Of a stretch of DNA of 64,000 bases, positions 39,432-50,793 are shown piece after piece; the stretch's first letter is position 1; every line of letters starts with the position of its first letter. The notes beneath the pieces are model-generated. The model ran no database searches. It had not been told where the DNA came from and saw nothing but the letters and a program-made list of their open reading frames with translations. Both the position numbers and the translations under genes were made by a program. The stretch comes from an uncultured Helicobacteraceae bacterium. Lineage in GTDB: Bacteria; Campylobacterota; Campylobacteria; Campylobacterales; Helicobacteraceae. The stretch lies in NCBI GenBank assembly GCA_944323885.1, contig CALUUD010000001.1, forward strand, positions 496,001 to 560,000, read 5' to 3'.

Positions 39432-40397
39432 TTATGGTTTTATTCTTTTATTGATTTCTGTAACAATAGCAAAGCCATTATTGAGTGCTGATGCTATAGA
39501 TCCACCAGATTTAAATAATAAGTCTCCAGCTACAAATATATTTTTAACAGAACTTTCATATGATTCACTAACTAATGGAACCCCAGAAGAATCAAGTTCT
39601 AGTCCACATTTTTTTAGGAAATCAACAGGTGCAACACCACCTATTGCATATACTATTTTATCAAATACCTCAGCACTTCCATCTGCAAAATTAACCTTTG
39701 GCTTTCCATTTTCTACTTCAAGATTTACTATGTCTATGCCAAGCTTTGTTTTTAATTTACCATCAGCAATACTTTTATCTAGCAAGCTTTTATTTGTTTC
39801 ATTGATTCTACTAAACTCGCTTCTTCTATAATTTAGTGTTGTATCATTTTTTTCTGCTAAGAAATAGGCATATTCAACAGCAGAATTTCCACCACCAACA
39901 ACGAGCACTTTATCTTCATCATTTATCGAGTTTGCATTGAAAAATACTTTATTTCTAATATCAAGCGGAATAGGGTATGAAGGTTTATTTGGGACTCCCA
40001 TTTTGCCTATAGAAATTACAACAAATTTTGCTTTTAATTCATCGCCATTTGTAGTCCTTAAAATAAAAATATCTCCATCTTGTTTTATATCATCAATTTC
40101 TGTCTTAAACCTAGCATCAATATTATTTTTTGATAATATTTCATCAAATAAATCAAGTGTGCTTTCTTTTGTTCCATCCATGAAGTATATATTTCCATTT
40201 AGATCTACTTTTACACCTTTATAATCTTTATCAACTCTTTTATTATCTTTATAAAACTTTCTAATTGTAGTTGAGTGGTTTTCCCCTTTTTCAAGTAAAA
40301 TGATGTCATCAATTTTTAAAATTACACTTTCAACAGCAGATGCAATACCACCAGGACCACCACCAACTATAGCTATATTATAGATTTTCTCTCTCAT
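39432..40397 (-). CDS. FAD/NAD(P)-dependent oxidoreductase (ferredoxin/flavodoxin reductase-like, HP1164 type)
   Basis: A 321-residue flavoprotein with two Rossmann motifs, AIVGGGPGG (residues 9-17, FAD) and VLVVGGGNSAVEY (about 150-162, NAD(P)), and the IFVAGDLLF FAD motif near the end. There is no redox-active CxxC, so it is not a thioredoxin reductase despite the overall similarity; relatives include YpdA-type and flavodoxin/ferredoxin reductases. I take the ATG at 40397, with GGAG upstream, rather than the longer frame to 40433. It overlaps ccoS, its neighbour in H. pylori too. Confidence 0.85.
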   Translation of the reverse strand: MREKIYNIAIVGGGPGGIASAVESVILKIDDIILLEKGENHSTTIRKFYKDNKRVDKDYKGVKVDLNGNIYFMDGTKESTLDLFDEILSKNNIDARFKTEIDDIKQDGDIFILRTTNGDELKAKFVVISIGKMGVPNKPSYPIPLDIRNKVFFNANSINDEDKVLVVGGGNSAVEYAYFLAEKNDTTLNYRRSEFSRINETNKSLLDKSIADGKLKTKLGIDIVNLEVENGKPKVNFADGSAEVFDKIVYAIGGVAPVDFLKKCGLELDSSGVPLVSESYESSVKNIFVAGDLLFKSGGSIASALNNGFAIVTEINKRIKP

Positions 40398-40587
40398 ATT
40401 TCTCCTTTTTGCTAATATTTTTGTATGCTTCATTTAGTTCATCTACACCATCCATTAAAATGCCGTGTGTAAATTTATTTTTGTCATCAAATTGTCCACT
40501 TCTAAGTCCCCAAATAAATGCAATAAGCCCTAAAAGTCCCATAAGAAGAGATACTCCAAGCATTACAGCAATTATTTCATTGTTCAC
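40378..40587 (-). CDS. ccoS: cbb3-type cytochrome oxidase assembly protein CcoS
   Basis: A 69-residue protein with one N-terminal membrane helix (about residues 8-28) followed by WGLRSGQFDD, the CcoS hallmark. CcoS is needed to insert cofactors into the cbb3 oxidase. The oxidase genes themselves are not here. Its last 20 bases overlap the flavoprotein gene. Confidence 0.9.
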   Translation of the reverse strand: MNNEIIAVMLGVSLLMGLLGLIAFIWGLRSGQFDDKNKFTHGILMDGVDELNEAYKNISKKEKYERENL

Positions 40588-40607
40588 TTAATATTCCTTA
40601 TTTTAAG

Positions 40608-43175
40608 TTATTTTATTTTTGAGATAGCATATTCCCTAGCTTTTACTAAAGATTCTGCAATTCTATCTACATTTTTTCCACCAGCTGTAGCGAAATCATC
40701 TCTTCCACCTCCACCACCACCAACAATCTTGGAGATTTCTTTTATCCATTCATTTGCTTTTAGGTTATTAATATTTTTTACACCACAGCTAATGTTTATT
40801 TTACCATTATCATTTGATATTAAGAATATAGCTACACTTTCATTTTCTTTTTTTGCTTCATCTATTACTTTTTTGATACTAATAGATTGTTTAATTTCTG
40901 TAACAATTAGTTTTACATCTTTTATCATTTCAAATTTTAAGTCTTGTAATTTAGTGTTATCACTTATTTTATTGTTTGTTTCTTTTAGTTTTTGTAGAGA
41001 ATCTTTTAACTTGTTAATCCCAACAATAATATCATTTTGTTTTAATAAATCTTTTGCATTATTTATTGTTTTTATGTTTTCTTTTGCATACATATATCCA
41101 GCAAGACCACATACTGCTTCAATTCTTCTTACCCCACTTGAAACACTGCTTTCCTTGATGATGTAAAAATTACCTATATTAGCAGTATTTGATACATGTA
41201 TTCCACCGCATAATTCTATACTTTCATCGCCAAAACTAATAACTCTCACAATGTCACCATACTTTTCACCAAATAAAGCCATTGCCCCTTTGTTTTTTGC
41301 TTCATTAATAGGTAAAAATTCTATCTTTGCTTCAATGCCAAGATTTATAATTTTATTTACTTCAAATTCTATAGCTTCTAGTTCATTTCTTGATATTTGT
41401 TTTGAATGTGTTATGTCAAATCGTAATCTATCAGATTCTACCAGGCTACCTGCTTGATTTATATGAGGACCTAGAATCTTCCTTAATGCAGCATGTAAAA
41501 GATGTGTAGCACTATGATGTTTTGCAATTTCAAGTCGATTTTTATTAACTATTATATCTACTTCATCACCTATATTAATTATTGTATTTAATTTTACTTC
41601 ACTTATATTTAGTCCAAAATATTTTTTTGTATATATTATTTCACCTACTTTTTTACCTTTAATATATATTTCACCATTATCTCCTATAGCTCCACCTCCT
41701 TCTGGATAAAGAGGCGTTTGATCAAGATAAATAAAACCATGATTTTCTATTTCTTTTACTCTTTTGTAATTTGTATCAAGTAGGGCTAGAATCTTGCATG
41801 CTGCTTTATTATGCTCATATCCTATAAATTTATTTTCACCAAAATCTTCTAATATGCTTGCAAAATCACCATTCTTAATTTCATCCCCACTACCTTTCCA
41901 AGCATTTTTAGCACGCAATTTTTGTTCGTTCATACATTTTTCAAAATCATCTAAATTTATATCTATATTTTTTTCTTTCAACATATCTTGTGTTAAATCA
42001 AGTGGAAATCCATATGTATCATATAGTTTAAAAGCTACTTCTCCACTAAAAATATTTTTTGTTTTTTCTAATTCTTTTTTAAATATTTCCATACCAGATT
42101 CTATTGTTACAAAGAATCTCTCTTCTTCAGCTTTACATTGTTCTTGTATATAATCTTTTTTTTCTGCTAAATATGAATAGTGATATGATAGATTATCACA
42201 TACAATACCAACAATTTTATATAAAAATGCTTCTTTTAAACCAAGTAAATATCCATGTCTTAGGGCTCGACGCAGTATCCTTCTAAGGACATACCCACGC
42301 CCTTCTTTATCAAAATTTACCCCTTGTGCTAAGAGAAATGTTATACTTCTTGAGTGATCAGCAATTACTCTATGTGATGCTTTGAATTCATCATTGTATG
42401 GTTTGTTTGTCAATTTTACACTTTCGTTTATGATTGGCATAAACAGACTTGTATCAAAATTATTAGTTTTTCCCTCAAGTAATGCACTAACTCTCTCAAG
42501 CCCCATTCCTGTATCAATACTTGGTTTTGGTAGAGGATGTAAATTACCATCTTTGTCTCTTTCGTATTGCATAAATACAAGATTCCATATTTCTAAGAAT
42601 CTATCTCCTTCTCCACCAAAATAATCATCTTTTGAATTGAAATTTTCTACACCTTGATCAATATATATTTCACTACAAGGACCACAAGGCCCTATATCAC
42701 CCATTTGCCAAAAATTATCTTTATCGCCAAATTTTTTTATTTTTTCTTTTGGTAAATATTTTTCCCATATAGCAAAGGCTTCATCATCACTTTCATGAAC
42801 GCTTACATATATCTTTTCTATATCAAATCCAAGTTCTTTTGTAATAAATTCCCATGCATAGGAAATTGCATCTTCTTTAAAATAATCGCCAAATGAAAAA
42901 TTACCAAGCATTTCAAATAATGTATGATGTCTAGCTGTGTATCCTACATTTTCTAAATCATTATGTTTTCCGCCTGCACGTATGCATAACTGAGAGCTTG
43001 TAGCTTTTTTGTTTGATGGTGCAGGAATCTTACCAGTAAAAATATCTTTGAATTGAACCATTCCAGCATTTGTAAATAATAAACTAGGATCATCAGGGAC
43101 AAGAGGCATACTGCTATATATTTTATGTCCTTTGCTTTCAAAAAAATTTAAAAATTTACTTCTTATGTCAATCAT
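40608..43175 (-). CDS. alaS: Alanyl-tRNA synthetase
   Basis: An 855-residue class II synthetase. The catalytic domain starts at residue 1 (FLNFFESKGHKIYSS). The editing domain has the zinc set HHSATHLLHAA and CGGIHVSNT. The C-terminal domain ends with the glycine-rich GGGGGGRDD that binds tRNA and FATAGGK. Full length. Confidence 0.97.
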   Translation of the reverse strand: MIDIRSKFLNFFESKGHKIYSSMPLVPDDPSLLFTNAGMVQFKDIFTGKIPAPSNKKATSSQLCIRAGGKHNDLENVGYTARHHTLFEMLGNFSFGDYFKEDAISYAWEFITKELGFDIEKIYVSVHESDDEAFAIWEKYLPKEKIKKFGDKDNFWQMGDIGPCGPCSEIYIDQGVENFNSKDDYFGGEGDRFLEIWNLVFMQYERDKDGNLHPLPKPSIDTGMGLERVSALLEGKTNNFDTSLFMPIINESVKLTNKPYNDEFKASHRVIADHSRSITFLLAQGVNFDKEGRGYVLRRILRRALRHGYLLGLKEAFLYKIVGIVCDNLSYHYSYLAEKKDYIQEQCKAEEERFFVTIESGMEIFKKELEKTKNIFSGEVAFKLYDTYGFPLDLTQDMLKEKNIDINLDDFEKCMNEQKLRAKNAWKGSGDEIKNGDFASILEDFGENKFIGYEHNKAACKILALLDTNYKRVKEIENHGFIYLDQTPLYPEGGGAIGDNGEIYIKGKKVGEIIYTKKYFGLNISEVKLNTIINIGDEVDIIVNKNRLEIAKHHSATHLLHAALRKILGPHINQAGSLVESDRLRFDITHSKQISRNELEAIEFEVNKIINLGIEAKIEFLPINEAKNKGAMALFGEKYGDIVRVISFGDESIELCGGIHVSNTANIGNFYIIKESSVSSGVRRIEAVCGLAGYMYAKENIKTINNAKDLLKQNDIIVGINKLKDSLQKLKETNNKISDNTKLQDLKFEMIKDVKLIVTEIKQSISIKKVIDEAKKENESVAIFLISNDNGKINISCGVKNINNLKANEWIKEISKIVGGGGGGRDDFATAGGKNVDRIAESLVKAREYAISKIK

Positions 43176-43223
43176 TATTAACTCTTTTTTGATTTATAAA
43201 ATAAGATTCTACAAAAAATGCTC

Positions 43224-44789
43224 TTAATCTCTAAAATTTATATTATTAATCAACAACTGTATTTCATTATTTAACTTATTTTTTTGAATAGTAAATTTTA
43301 TATCAATATTTTTATTTACTAAATTATCATCATTATTAAAGATAATGCCATTTTTTGTAATTCTTTGTTGTTGTAATTGAAGCTTTTGGTGTTCTTTATT
43401 GTTTCCAATTGGTGTAGAATTGATAACATTTATATCATTTGATTGAAATTCTATTTGCTTATTTCCAATCCCATATGGTTCATAAGATTCTAAGAGTTCT
43501 AATAATTCATCATTTATATCAATTAAATTAATATATATTATTTCATTTTCCATAGCTTGAGAATCTTGAATATAGCTATTATCTAATTTATTTATAAATT
43601 TATCAAGATTTATAAACTCAAGGCTAAGTCCTACAGCTCCACTATGCCCCCCAAAACTTATAAGTAATTCTTTGCATTGCTGTATGGAATATACCATATT
43701 TATCCCACCTTTAGATCTGCCAGAGCCTTTTAATATGCCATCTTTTAGACTAAAACAAAATGCACTCATATTGAATTCTTCAGATAATCTTGATGCAACT
43801 ATTCCTAATACTCCCTCATGCCATTCTTCACCATAGCTAATGATAAAATTTTTACCAAGCTTATATTTTTTTAGTGCTTTTTTTATAATTTCATTTTGTA
43901 TATATTTTCGCTTTGTGTTTATATCCATTAATTGTCTAAATAACATATCTGCTTTTGTGATATTTTCTTCTTTAAAAAAATCTAAAGCGAAGTTTGCATC
44001 TTCTAGTCTCCCGGCACTATTTATTGTAGGTGCGATATTAAAACCAATATTTTGTGCATTTATATCTCCATAAATATTTTTTAATACCTTAAATGCTGGA
44101 ATTTTAGAGTTCTTTATATGATTTATCCCATATTTGAATAATGCTCTATTTAGTGATGTTAATGGCATCATATCTGCAATTATTGCTAGTGTTAAAAATG
44201 GAGTATATTTATCAAGTTTAATATTTGCATTTAATATATTTTTAATACCACCACATAGATAAAATGCCACAACTGCTCCACATATATCTTTTTGTATAAA
44301 ATTACAAGATTCTTGATTTGGATTTATTATGGCATCTGCATTTGGTAATTTTTCTTTTCCATCTACAACAAGTGGCTTATGATGATCAGAAATTATTAGA
44401 ATCTTATTATTTTTATTGCAAAATTCAGCAACTTCAAATGCATTAATCCCATTATCAACTGTAATATATAAATCTGCATCAAGCTCTTTTATTATATTGA
44501 TATTAATTCCATATCCATCAATAAACCTATTTGGAATTTTAAAAACTACATTTCTATATCCTAGATCTTTAAAAAAAAGACTCATTATGCAAGTAGAAGA
44601 AACTCCATCTACATCATAGTCACCAACAATAGCGATTTTCTTATTATTTAATATCGCTTCTTGTATTATTTTGCTTGCTTTATCTACACCCAAAAGAGTG
44701 TTAAAAGAAGGTATTTGATTTATTTTTTCAAAAGTGTCTAAATTTCTGTTTTTTAATATATCAGTAACTTGTTTTAAAACACTCATCAT
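43224..44789 (-). CDS. recJ: Single-strand DNA 5' exonuclease RecJ
   Basis: A 521-residue DHH phosphoesterase. Motifs [11 protein letters not shown] (about residues 56-66) and ISDHHKP hold the metal ligands; [12 protein letters not shown] is the DHHA1 motif. The protein lacks long extensions. Two adjacent methionines begin the frame, either could be used. The start overlaps the pyrG end by 29 bases, a pairing also found in H. pylori. Confidence 0.95.
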   Translation of the reverse strand: MMSVLKQVTDILKNRNLDTFEKINQIPSFNTLLGVDKASKIIQEAILNNKKIAIVGDYDVDGVSSTCIMSLFFKDLGYRNVVFKIPNRFIDGYGININIIKELDADLYITVDNGINAFEVAEFCNKNNKILIISDHHKPLVVDGKEKLPNADAIINPNQESCNFIQKDICGAVVAFYLCGGIKNILNANIKLDKYTPFLTLAIIADMMPLTSLNRALFKYGINHIKNSKIPAFKVLKNIYGDINAQNIGFNIAPTINSAGRLEDANFALDFFKEENITKADMLFRQLMDINTKRKYIQNEIIKKALKKYKLGKNFIISYGEEWHEGVLGIVASRLSEEFNMSAFCFSLKDGILKGSGRSKGGINMVYSIQQCKELLISFGGHSGAVGLSLEFINLDKFINKLDNSYIQDSQAMENEIIYINLIDINDELLELLESYEPYGIGNKQIEFQSNDINVINSTPIGNNKEHQKLQLQQQRITKNGIIFNNDDNLVNKNIDIKFTIQKNKLNNEIQLLINNINFRD

Positions 44790-46416
44790 TATTATTTTTA
44801 TATTGTTTTGCTTGTTTTATGAATTCTAATATTATAGGATTTGGATTTTGTAATTTTGATGTAAATTCTGGATGAAACTGCACTCCGACAAACCAAGTAT
44901 GATCTTTTAATTCTATAGTCTCTATTAATCCATTACATTCGCCGCTAATTATCATTCCATTTTTTTCTAGAATCTCTTTATATTTTATATTTGCTTCATA
45001 TCTATGACGATGTCGCTCATAAATAGTAGATTTGTTGTATGCTTTTTGTATTTTTGTATTTGATTTAAGATTGCAAGGATATTCTCCAAGTCTCATTGTG
45101 CCACCTAGAGGAGAAGTATGAGTTCTTAGTTGTTTTACTCCTAATTGATCTATAAAATCTTCTATTAGATAAATGACGGGTTCTTTTGTATTTTTATCAA
45201 ATTCTATACTTGATGCTTCTTTTATATTTAAGACATTTCTACAAAACTCTATTATTGCAAGCTGCATACCAAGACATATTCCAAGAAAAGGGATATTATT
45301 TTCTCTTGCATATTTTGTAGCTAAAATTTTTCCTTCAATTCCTCTCTCTCCAAAACCACCAGGTATTAAAATAGCATCGATATCACTTAATTGAGATTCT
45401 ATATTGTTAGAATCTAATATTGAGCTATCAATCCATTTTATATTAATTCTTGTATCTGTGTGTGCACCGCTATGAGTTAGAGCTTCTATCAGTGATTTAT
45501 AAGATTCTTTTAAGTCAAGATATTTTCCCACAAATGCTATTTTAATATCGCTATTTGGTGAAATTATTCGTTTTACTAGTATATCCCATTTGTCCATTTT
45601 TGGATTTATTTGATAATCAAGGTTAAAATACCTTGATATAGGGTTAAGTATATTTTCTCTCATTAAATTTAGTGGGACTTTATATATACTATCCGTATCT
45701 TCAACCACAATGATGCAATCATCATCAACATCACAGCTTAACGCTAGTTTTTGTTTTAATTCCTTTGGCAATGGTTTTTCACATCTAGCAAGTATGATTT
45801 GTGGATTTATTCCTATTCTTCTTAATTCTTGTACAGAGTGTTGTGTGGGTTTTGTTTTTAGCTCCCCAGCTGCTTTTATTAGTGGTATTAATGTTACATG
45901 TATACTAATTACCATACCACTTCCAAGTTCATGTTTTAATTGTCTCATGGCTTCTAAGTATGGCATACCTTCTATATCACCTACTGTTCCACCAAGTTCT
46001 ACAATTAAAAACTCACTATCTTTTCCAGCTTCTTTGATTCTATTTTTTATTTCATCAACTATATGTGGCACTATTTGTATTGTTTTTCCAAGATAATGTC
46101 CGCTTCTTTCTTTTTCAATTACTGATAAATATATTTGTCCTGTTGTAAAATTGTGCTTTGATGAAAGATTCATATCTAAGAATCTTTCATAATGACCTAA
46201 ATCAAGATCTGTTTCAGCACCATCATATGTAACAAAAACTTCTCCATGCTCAAGTGGACTCATTGTTCCAGGATCTACATTTATATATGGGTCAATTTTT
46301 AGTATTGATACTTTATGATTTGCATGTTTTATTAATGTAGCAATAGATGATGAAGAAATTCCTTTACCAAGGGAGCTTAAGACTCCCCCTGTAACAAAAA
46401 TATACTTTGTTTGCAT
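44761..46416 (-). CDS. pyrG: CTP synthase
   Basis: Makes CTP from UTP, ATP and glutamine. The 551-residue protein has the synthase domain start [17 protein letters not shown], and a glutaminase domain with the nucleophile in [11 protein letters not shown] and the C-terminal VQFHPEF. An inverted pair of the over-represented octamer occurs inside the coding sequence at 45394-45415. Confidence 0.97.
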   Translation of the reverse strand: MQTKYIFVTGGVLSSLGKGISSSSIATLIKHANHKVSILKIDPYINVDPGTMSPLEHGEVFVTYDGAETDLDLGHYERFLDMNLSSKHNFTTGQIYLSVIEKERSGHYLGKTIQIVPHIVDEIKNRIKEAGKDSEFLIVELGGTVGDIEGMPYLEAMRQLKHELGSGMVISIHVTLIPLIKAAGELKTKPTQHSVQELRRIGINPQIILARCEKPLPKELKQKLALSCDVDDDCIIVVEDTDSIYKVPLNLMRENILNPISRYFNLDYQINPKMDKWDILVKRIISPNSDIKIAFVGKYLDLKESYKSLIEALTHSGAHTDTRINIKWIDSSILDSNNIESQLSDIDAILIPGGFGERGIEGKILATKYARENNIPFLGICLGMQLAIIEFCRNVLNIKEASSIEFDKNTKEPVIYLIEDFIDQLGVKQLRTHTSPLGGTMRLGEYPCNLKSNTKIQKAYNKSTIYERHRHRYEANIKYKEILEKNGMIISGECNGLIETIELKDHTWFVGVQFHPEFTSKLQNPNPIILEFIKQAKQYKNNNDECFKTSY

Positions 46417-46419
46417 TTA

Positions 46420-46644
46420 TTATTTTTTAGTTTTTTTATACTCTAAAATTATTGCAAAAGCTTCATCTTTTAGTCTTAATTTTTCTTTTTTCATTCTATC
46501 TAGTTCAAATTCATCTATATATTTTGAGCCATTTTCAGCTTCTTCAATTTGTTTATCTAATTCATTGTGTTTTTCAAATATCTTTGCAAAGTGAGCATTT
46601 GTAGTTTTTAGTTCTGTTATTTCTTCCCTATATTCATGTAACAT
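46420..46644 (-). CDS. YdcH/DUF465 family small protein
   Basis: A 74-residue charged helical protein with the DUF465 pattern: a first helix ending FEKHNELDKQIEEAE and a second helix MKKEKLRLKDE. Function unknown in the family. AAGGAGG precedes the ATG, one of the best ribosome sites in the window. It lies three bases before pyrG and probably leads that operon. Confidence 0.85.
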   Translation of the reverse strand: MLHEYREEITELKTTNAHFAKIFEKHNELDKQIEEAENGSKYIDEFELDRMKKEKLRLKDEAFAIILEYKKTKK

Positions 46645-46672
46645 AAGAAACCTCCTTAAAATTTACATATGC

Positions 46673-46678
46673 ATTATA
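46673..46678 (-). promoter_or_regulatory. Candidate -10 box for the ydcH-like-pyrG-recJ operon
   Basis: TATAAT on the - strand, 29 bases before the ATG at 46644. Confidence 0.5.
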
Positions 46679-46701
46679 CTTAAGATTATTTTATGAAATA
46701 T

Positions 46702-48597
46702 TTAAATTACAATCTTTCCTTCAATCCTTGAATTTTCTATATTTATTGATGTTATTTCTGCTTTTATAATTGAGAATTTTTTGCATTTTTTATTTAAGAA
46801 AATTCTTGCATTTGAGCCAATAATTTTTGCTTTTATTTCATCTTTTGTTTGTGTTACTACACATTCTACTATATCCCCAATTTTATAGAATCTTGCAAAT
46901 TTTCTATCATTGAATTCAAATTCTATATTTGCAATATCTTTTTCTAAAAAATTTAATCTAGCACAAATTGAATCTAAATTCTTGCTTAAATAATTTAGCT
47001 TCTTTTGATTGTTATTTATTATTTCTTTTAATATTCTATGTGTTACTAAATCACTATACCTTCTAATTGGTGATGTAAAATGTGAATATTTATCAAATCC
47101 TAGCGCAAAATGTCCATTGTTATTTGGTGAGTATTTTGCCTTTGGAAGATATGTAATGATAATTTTATCTATTATACTTTTTAAGTTTAGTTTTTTTGCC
47201 ATTTTTTGAAGTTTTATAATATTGTCTCTTTGGCTTATTTTTTTGCTAAATATTACATTTTCTTTCTCATTTAAAAGTGATATATCTTTAAATAATAATT
47301 TTAAATTATTTTCATCTATTACATCATGAACCCTGTAGATTCCACAATAGTTTTCTAGCATCTTTGCACTTTCTTTATTTGCAAGTAGCATACATTCTTC
47401 TACTAAATGATTGGAATCTAATTCTTGATAATTAATAATCTCTTTGATTTCATCATTAGAATCTAGCTTTAATTTTATTTCATTATTTGTAAAATCAAGC
47501 CCATTTTTTAATCTTTTTTTACGAATTTTTGATGTTATTTTAAAAAGTTTATTAAATATATTATTTTCTTGTTTTATTATTTGGTTAAATTGTTTATATG
47601 TATAGTTTTTTGATACTTTTATTATGGCTTCAAATAATTCACTTTTAGATACTTCCATTGTTTTTTTATTTATTTTTAGTTTCCATACAAATGCTAAGCG
47701 ATTTTCATTTTCTTTTAGTGAGCATAAATTACAGCTAAATGTATCTGGAAGCATTGGTATTACTTTGTTTGGAAAATATATACTAAATCCTCTATTTAAT
47801 GCTTCCTTATCAACTATAGAATCTAATGAAACATAATAGCTTACATCAGCTATTGCTACATATAAATATATCCCATCAAAATATATAGCATCATCAAAAT
47901 CTTTTGCATCATCTGGATCAATACTTACAAATGGCAAATTGCATAAATTTTGTCTATTTGGATAATAATTAGGGTCTATATTAGAATCAAAACTTTTGCA
48001 AAAATCTATCACTTCATTATTAAAAAATTCACTTTTATTATGTAGTAAAAGTGCTATTTTTGTGTCATTTTTAGCATTATCTAGTGTGCCTATAACATTT
48101 ATTATTTTTAAATTTGTCGCATCAATTTCAAATAAACAATTCAAGGGCAGTGCTTTAAGAGATTTTTGTGACACCTTTATTTGTAATATTTCACCATTTT
48201 TTAGGTTACATATTTTTGGAGCATTTTTAATATTTTTTAAGATTCCAATACATTTTATGTTTTCTCTTTTTAAAACTTTAATCAATATTGCTTTTGGGCG
48301 TGTTTTATTATTTCCTCTAGATTTTATTTTTGCAATTACCAAATCTTTATTGTATAAATTGTAGTTTTTTAGAATCTTGTAGTCTTTATTTGTTGGTTTT
48401 AGTGGTTTTAAGAAATATACTTTTTGATTTTTGTGATTTATTACATCTATGTATCCTACTATGAATTCTTGCTTTAGTTTGAATATTTTTTGCTTAACCT
48501 CTATTGCATTTAATAATTTTAGTTCTTCAAAGATTTGCTTTTTATTTTTTGGAATTTCACTAACTCCAAAAGTAAGATTTAATAAAAATTGCTCCAT
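46702..48597 (-). CDS. rnr: Ribonuclease R (RNase II family)
   Basis: A 3'-5' exoribonuclease of 631 residues, shorter than E. coli RNase R (about 810). An N-terminal cold-shock-like part precedes the catalytic RNB domain, where VSIDPDDAKDFDDAIYF holds the metal-binding aspartates (about residues 226-242), and HFTSPIRRYSDLVTHR is typical. A short S1 domain ends the protein. In H. pylori rnr is next to holA; here it is about 10 kb away. Confidence 0.95.
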   Translation of the reverse strand: MEQFLLNLTFGVSEIPKNKKQIFEELKLLNAIEVKQKIFKLKQEFIVGYIDVINHKNQKVYFLKPLKPTNKDYKILKNYNLYNKDLVIAKIKSRGNNKTRPKAILIKVLKRENIKCIGILKNIKNAPKICNLKNGEILQIKVSQKSLKALPLNCLFEIDATNLKIINVIGTLDNAKNDTKIALLLHNKSEFFNNEVIDFCKSFDSNIDPNYYPNRQNLCNLPFVSIDPDDAKDFDDAIYFDGIYLYVAIADVSYYVSLDSIVDKEALNRGFSIYFPNKVIPMLPDTFSCNLCSLKENENRLAFVWKLKINKKTMEVSKSELFEAIIKVSKNYTYKQFNQIIKQENNIFNKLFKITSKIRKKRLKNGLDFTNNEIKLKLDSNDEIKEIINYQELDSNHLVEECMLLANKESAKMLENYCGIYRVHDVIDENNLKLLFKDISLLNEKENVIFSKKISQRDNIIKLQKMAKKLNLKSIIDKIIITYLPKAKYSPNNNGHFALGFDKYSHFTSPIRRYSDLVTHRILKEIINNNQKKLNYLSKNLDSICARLNFLEKDIANIEFEFNDRKFARFYKIGDIVECVVTQTKDEIKAKIIGSNARIFLNKKCKKFSIIKAEITSINIENSRIEGKIVI

Positions 48598-48610
48598 TGT
48601 ATAAATATTT

Positions 48611-49438
48611 TTATACTTCTGCTGTTATTGCAGATTGTTTTTCTATGAATGCATCAAAGTGATTAATATCAATATTTATTAGATTTTCTTTCATAAATCT
48701 TTTTGTGTTTTCTATTTGTTTTGGTGTATATTTGTGATTTAAATTTATACATTTTAGAGCCGTTTTTAGTGGGTTTGATAGCTCTTTTTTATTATTTGAT
48801 ATATTGTCTTTTGAAATATTTTTTATAGAGTCAATTAAATCAATATCAAAATTCCAATGCTCAAATAACATTGCTGTTACATCTGTAGCACCCATACCAG
48901 TAAACTCTATTTCAACTTCTGTTATATTCTCTGCCACATGTATGGCATTTGTAAAGTTTTTTATATTTTCTGTTTTACTTATTTCATTTGATATAATTAA
49001 TGTGCCAACATTCATTAAAAATGAAGCAGGATAGATTATATTTTTTATATGCTCACTTTCATTTTTAAATATTTCCATAACAAATTTGTTGCATTCTCTG
49101 CATGTATCTAGATAGCTATTAATACTAATTGCATATGGGGAAAGATCAAATTTTGTTGATTTTCTGAATATAGAAGATATCACAAAACCCTTGATAGTAC
49201 CCATTCCAAATAATGATACAGCTTGTTGTATACTTAGTATCTCCCTTGTAAAACCATATATTGGAGAATTTGCAATTCTTAAAATATCAATCGTGATGCC
49301 TTGGTCTTTTTCTATTATTTTTACAAGATCTGAGATACTAGAATCTGGATCTTGACATACTTTAAATACTTCACCAACAATACTAGATAATGCCGGAAAT
49401 GAATTTATGCTTTGTATAATATTGCTAGTAATCTTCAT
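48611..49438 (-). CDS. HDOD-domain regulatory protein
   Basis: A 275-residue protein made mostly of an HDOD domain (about residues 10-200), a relative of HD phosphohydrolases in which the catalytic HD pair is lost. The opening SINSFPALSSIVGEVFKVCQDPD and VKIIEKDQGITIDILRIANS fit the family. HDOD proteins act in signalling, but targets are rarely known. It diverges from ilvC and precedes rnr. Confidence 0.85.
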   Translation of the reverse strand: MKITSNIIQSINSFPALSSIVGEVFKVCQDPDSSISDLVKIIEKDQGITIDILRIANSPIYGFTREILSIQQAVSLFGMGTIKGFVISSIFRKSTKFDLSPYAISINSYLDTCRECNKFVMEIFKNESEHIKNIIYPASFLMNVGTLIISNEISKTENIKNFTNAIHVAENITEVEIEFTGMGATDVTAMLFEHWNFDIDLIDSIKNISKDNISNNKKELSNPLKTALKCINLNHKYTPKQIENTKRFMKENLINIDINHFDAFIEKQSAITAEV

Positions 49439-49469
49439 AGTTTTTCCCCAATTTAAAACATAGCCTTGT

Positions 49470-49475
49470 ATTATA
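49470..49475 (-). promoter_or_regulatory. Candidate -10 box for the HDOD gene
   Basis: TATAAT on the - strand 32 bases before the HDOD ATG; a second copy lies at 49483-49488. Confidence 0.45.
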
Positions 49476-49569
49476 AATTTGTATTATATTAAATCTTATT
49501 GCCTATCTCTCTCTTGTAGAGTATAAAATTGTAGATTTTTTCTCAAAATAAAATTAAAGTAAAATTAAT

Positions 49570-49575
49570 TATAAT
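49570..49575 (+). promoter_or_regulatory. Candidate -10 box for ilvC
   Basis: TATAAT on the + strand 42 bases before the ilvC ATG. The 178-base gap holds no leader peptide or attenuator that I can see. Confidence 0.5.
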
Positions 49576-49604
49576 CGCAAATATTAATTAAAAATCTTAT
49601 ATGA

Positions 49605-50642
<1,038 letters not shown>

Positions 50643-50733
50643 TTCTATATTTTTTAAATATGATGAGTAAAAAATTATGTAGTAATTAAATGATATGATT
50701 TCTATACATTTATGCTGTATATATAAACTTAGT

Positions 50734-50772
50734 ATTTAAAGTTAAAAATATTTGATATTTTTAACTTTAAAT
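50734..50772. terminator. Bidirectional terminator between ilvC and recG
   Basis: A perfect 18-base inverted repeat (50734-50751 and 50755-50772) with a three-base loop, all AT-rich apart from one G and one C, lies between converging genes. The remaining 90 bases of the gap hold nothing recognisable. Confidence 0.75.
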
Positions 50773-50793
50773 TATCTTCTATATTGCTGATAT

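Noticed and set aside
39424-39831. Hydrophobic 135-residue frame on the + strand
   Set aside because: It is the antisense shadow of the flavin oxidoreductase gene, with no ribosome site and no recognisable motif.
39432-40397. Thioredoxin reductase
   Set aside because: Overall layout fits, but the CxxC active site is missing.
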